Part shown: piece after piece, positions 7,018 to 8,487 of the stretch | Position numbering within the stretch: position 1 is the stretch's first letter | Layout of the letters: every line of letters begins with the position of its first letter | From: Pseudomonadota bacterium | GTDB lineage: Bacteria > Pseudomonadota > Alphaproteobacteria > Rhizobiales > Xanthobacteraceae | Direction: 5' to 3' | Assembly (NCBI GenBank): GCA_021779635.1 | Contig: JAJYAH010000267.1 | Coordinates: 1-8,487, forward strand | DNA length: 8,487 bases | The notes under the pieces: model-generated | Seen by the model: only the letters and a program-made list of their open reading frames with translations | The model's database searches: none | What the model was told of the DNA's origin: nothing | Position numbers and translations under genes: made by a program

Positions 7018-7887
7018 ATGGCCAAACTCGCTTTTCTCGGTCTCGGCGTTATGGGTTTCCCCATGGCAGGACATCTCGTCACCAAAGGTGGTCACGAGGT
7101 GACGGTATTCAACCGGACCGCCGCCAAGGCGAAGGCTTGGGCCGAGAAATTCGGCGGACAAACGGCCCCGACGCCGCAGGCCGCCGCCGAAGGTAAGGAT
7201 TTTGTCATGGCGTGCGTCGGCAATGACGACGATCTGCGTGCGATCACGATTGGCGCCGATGGAGCGTTCGCGGGCATGAAGCAAGGTGCGACCTTCGTCG
7301 ATCACACCACCGCCTCCGCCGAGGTCGCGCGCCAGCTCGACGCCGAGGCGACCAAACGCGGCTTCAAGTTCGTCGATGCCCCGGTCTCCGGCGGACAGGC
7401 CGGCGCGGAAAACGGCGTGTTGACCGTGATGTGCGGGGGCACCAAAGACGCCTATGCCGGTGCCGAGCCTGTGATCGCAGCCTATGCCAGGATGTGCAAG
7501 CTCTTGGGACCCGCGGGTTCCGGCCAGCTGACCAAAATGGTCAATCAGATCTGCATTGCCGGACTGGTCGAAGGCCTGTCCGAAGGCATTCATTTTGCCA
7601 AAAAATCAGGGCTCGACGTCCAGGCTGTGATCGAAACCATTTCGAAGGGCGCCGCCCAGTCCTGGCAGATGGAGAACCGGTACAAGACCATGAATGAGGG
7701 AAAATTCGATTTCGGCTTCGCGGTCGAATGGATGCGCAAGGATCTGTCGATTTGCCTCGCCGAAGCACGGCGAAACGGGGCCAGCCTTCCGGTCACAGCA
7801 CTGGTCGACGCGTTCTACGCCGAGGTCGAGAAACTCGGCGGCAAGCGGTGGGACACGTCGAGCCTGCTGGCCCGGCTGGAGCGCTGA
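7018..7887 (+). CDS. NAD(P)-dependent beta-hydroxyacid dehydrogenase (3-hydroxyisobutyrate dehydrogenase/glyoxylate reductase family)
   Basis: This is a 289-residue cytoplasmic oxidoreductase interconverting a beta-hydroxyacid (or a short aldehyde acid such as tartronate semialdehyde) and its oxo form. The N-terminal Rossmann fold has GLGVMGFPMA (8-17). Asn32-Arg33 follows the second strand, a pattern that in related glyoxylate reductases goes with NADP(H), so NADP(H) preference is an inference. The substrate loop DAPVSGGQAGA (120-130) and the catalytic block GQLTKMVNQ (169-177, with Lys173 and Asn176) are intact, as is the C-terminal MRKDL (239-243). Length is normal for the family. The ATG at 7018 has AGGG eight bases upstream; a TTG at 6916 would add 34 basic residues unlike the family. 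The substrate cannot be fixed from the sequence. Confidence 0.92.
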   Translation: MAKLAFLGLGVMGFPMAGHLVTKGGHEVTVFNRTAAKAKAWAEKFGGQTAPTPQAAAEGKDFVMACVGNDDDLRAITIGADGAFAGMKQGATFVDHTTASAEVARQLDAEATKRGFKFVDAPVSGGQAGAENGVLTVMCGGTKDAYAGAEPVIAAYARMCKLLGPAGSGQLTKMVNQICIAGLVEGLSEGIHFAKKSGLDVQAVIETISKGAAQSWQMENRYKTMNEGKFDFGFAVEWMRKDLSICLAEARRNGASLPVTALVDAFYAEVEKLGGKRWDTSSLLARLER

Positions 7888-7930
7888 GCTTGCGGAGGCC
7901 GGCGACTAACCACGCCTAGCTGATCCTGCT

Positions 7931-8005
7931 CCGTCCCCCACGAAAACAGCAACACCGGGGAGGACGGCGGCAAGCGGCTCCCTGCGACTTGGGGCCATGG
8001 AGCCG
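7931..8005. other. Two inverted repeats between convergent genes
   Basis: CCGTCC-CCC (7931-7939) pairs with GGG-A-GGACGG (ending at 7967), nine or ten base pairs with one bulged A and a loop of about 17 bases. Next, CGGCTCC (7975-7981) pairs perfectly with GGAGCCG (7999-8005). Neither is followed by a T-run on either strand, so they are not classic intrinsic terminators. They lie between the stop of the dehydrogenase gene and the stop of the converging hydrolase gene and may still mark the ends of both transcripts. Confidence 0.35.
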
Positions 8006-8032
8006 TTCGGCGACAGTCTGGGGATGACCATC

Positions 8033-8487
8033 CTACCGTGCCCGGTTCAAGGGGCCGAGACGCCTGACGAAGAACGAAAGGATCTCGTCGCGCGCGGCGA
8101 TGGTCGGTTGGCCTGCCTCATCGATCAGATGGGCGGTCACGACACTGTGCGGGCAGTTCACGTGGCGCGAAAAGAAAGGTGCAGTGTCGGTGTTGGCGGC
8201 ACTGTCAGGAAGCACCCGCCCGATGAATCGGTCGCCAAGCGCTTCAGCATAGGCCGCGAAGCGCTGGGCCATGCAGAACTTGTCGCCCTCGAAGCGATAG
8301 GCCATCACGGTCAGGTCATCGCGCTCGAGCCGCTCGCGGACCGCCTTGATTTCGTCAGGCGCGATTTCGATTCCACCGGGATCGTTGAGCGGCAGTGACG
8401 GCTGCGAGAGTACCGGCGCCAGCATCGACCGCTCGAGCATCATCGTCAGCGCGAAATTTCCGGTAAAGCACATTCCGATGGCGCCGA
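8033..8487 (-). CDS. Dienelactone hydrolase family protein (C-terminal part, cut by window end)
   Basis: The last 150 residues of an alpha/beta-hydrolase are present; the N-terminus lies beyond the window. The visible part opens with GAIGMCFTGNFAL, where GMCFTG is the nucleophile elbow and the Cys replaces the more common Ser, as in dienelactone hydrolases. The Asp of YRFEGDKFC and the His of NCPHSVV fit the remaining members of a Cys-Asp-His triad. QPSLPL after the first helix is also usual in this group. The stop TAG is at 8035-8033. Classical members open dienelactones in chloroaromatic degradation, but many homologues have unknown substrates, so I infer only a hydrolase. No operon partner is visible inside the window. 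Confidence 0.85.
   Translation of the reverse strand, partial: GAIGMCFTGNFALTMMLERSMLAPVLSQPSLPLNDPGGIEIAPDEIKAVRERLERDDLTVMAYRFEGDKFCMAQRFAAYAEALGDRFIGRVLPDSAANTDTAPFFSRHVNCPHSVVTAHLIDEAGQPTIAARDEILSFFVRRLGPLNRAR

Overview
The window is GC-rich, densely coded chromosomal DNA that looks like a Bradyrhizobium-type alphaproteobacterium (order Hyphomicrobiales). I base this on codon use, on the FcbT/TakP-like TRAP transporter genes, and on a palindromic intergenic repeat (3667-3740) that I recognise from Bradyrhizobium and its relatives. The genus is a judgement from memory, not a database result.

The left part (1-4965) is a TRAP transporter locus. A 348-base leader with degenerate 15-bp tandem repeats precedes a small permease gene (349-888). 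A large permease gene (885-2489) follows and overlaps it by ATGA. A strong terminator (2512-2542) closes this operon. Facing it on the minus strand are two paralogous periplasmic receptor genes: an intact one (3877-4965) and, downstream of it, a second one (2561-3648) broken by a one-base deletion near 3243. Restoring that base gives 362 residues, exactly the length of the intact paralogue. A terminator, small inverted repeats and the palindromic repeat lie between the two receptor genes. The likely job is sodium-driven uptake of an alpha-keto acid or a related carboxylate, with one permease pair potentially served by two receptors, one of which now appears inactive.

The right part (5150-8487) holds housekeeping and metabolic genes: an Mrp/ApbC (NBP35-type) Fe-S carrier ATPase with a TTG start (minus), a small VOC/glyoxalase-fold protein (minus), a divergently read beta-hydroxyacid dehydrogenase of the 3-hydroxyisobutyrate dehydrogenase/glyoxylate reductase family (plus), and the C-terminal part of a dienelactone-hydrolase-family protein (minus) cut by the window end.

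I see no phage genes, insertion sequences, CRISPR array, tRNA or rRNA. No clearly new system is evident. The points most worth a second look are the frameshifted receptor with a perfect Shine-Dalgarno-like sequence at the shift, the two-receptor layout, the palindromic element directly upstream of the broken receptor gene, and the repeat-bearing leader of the permease operon.
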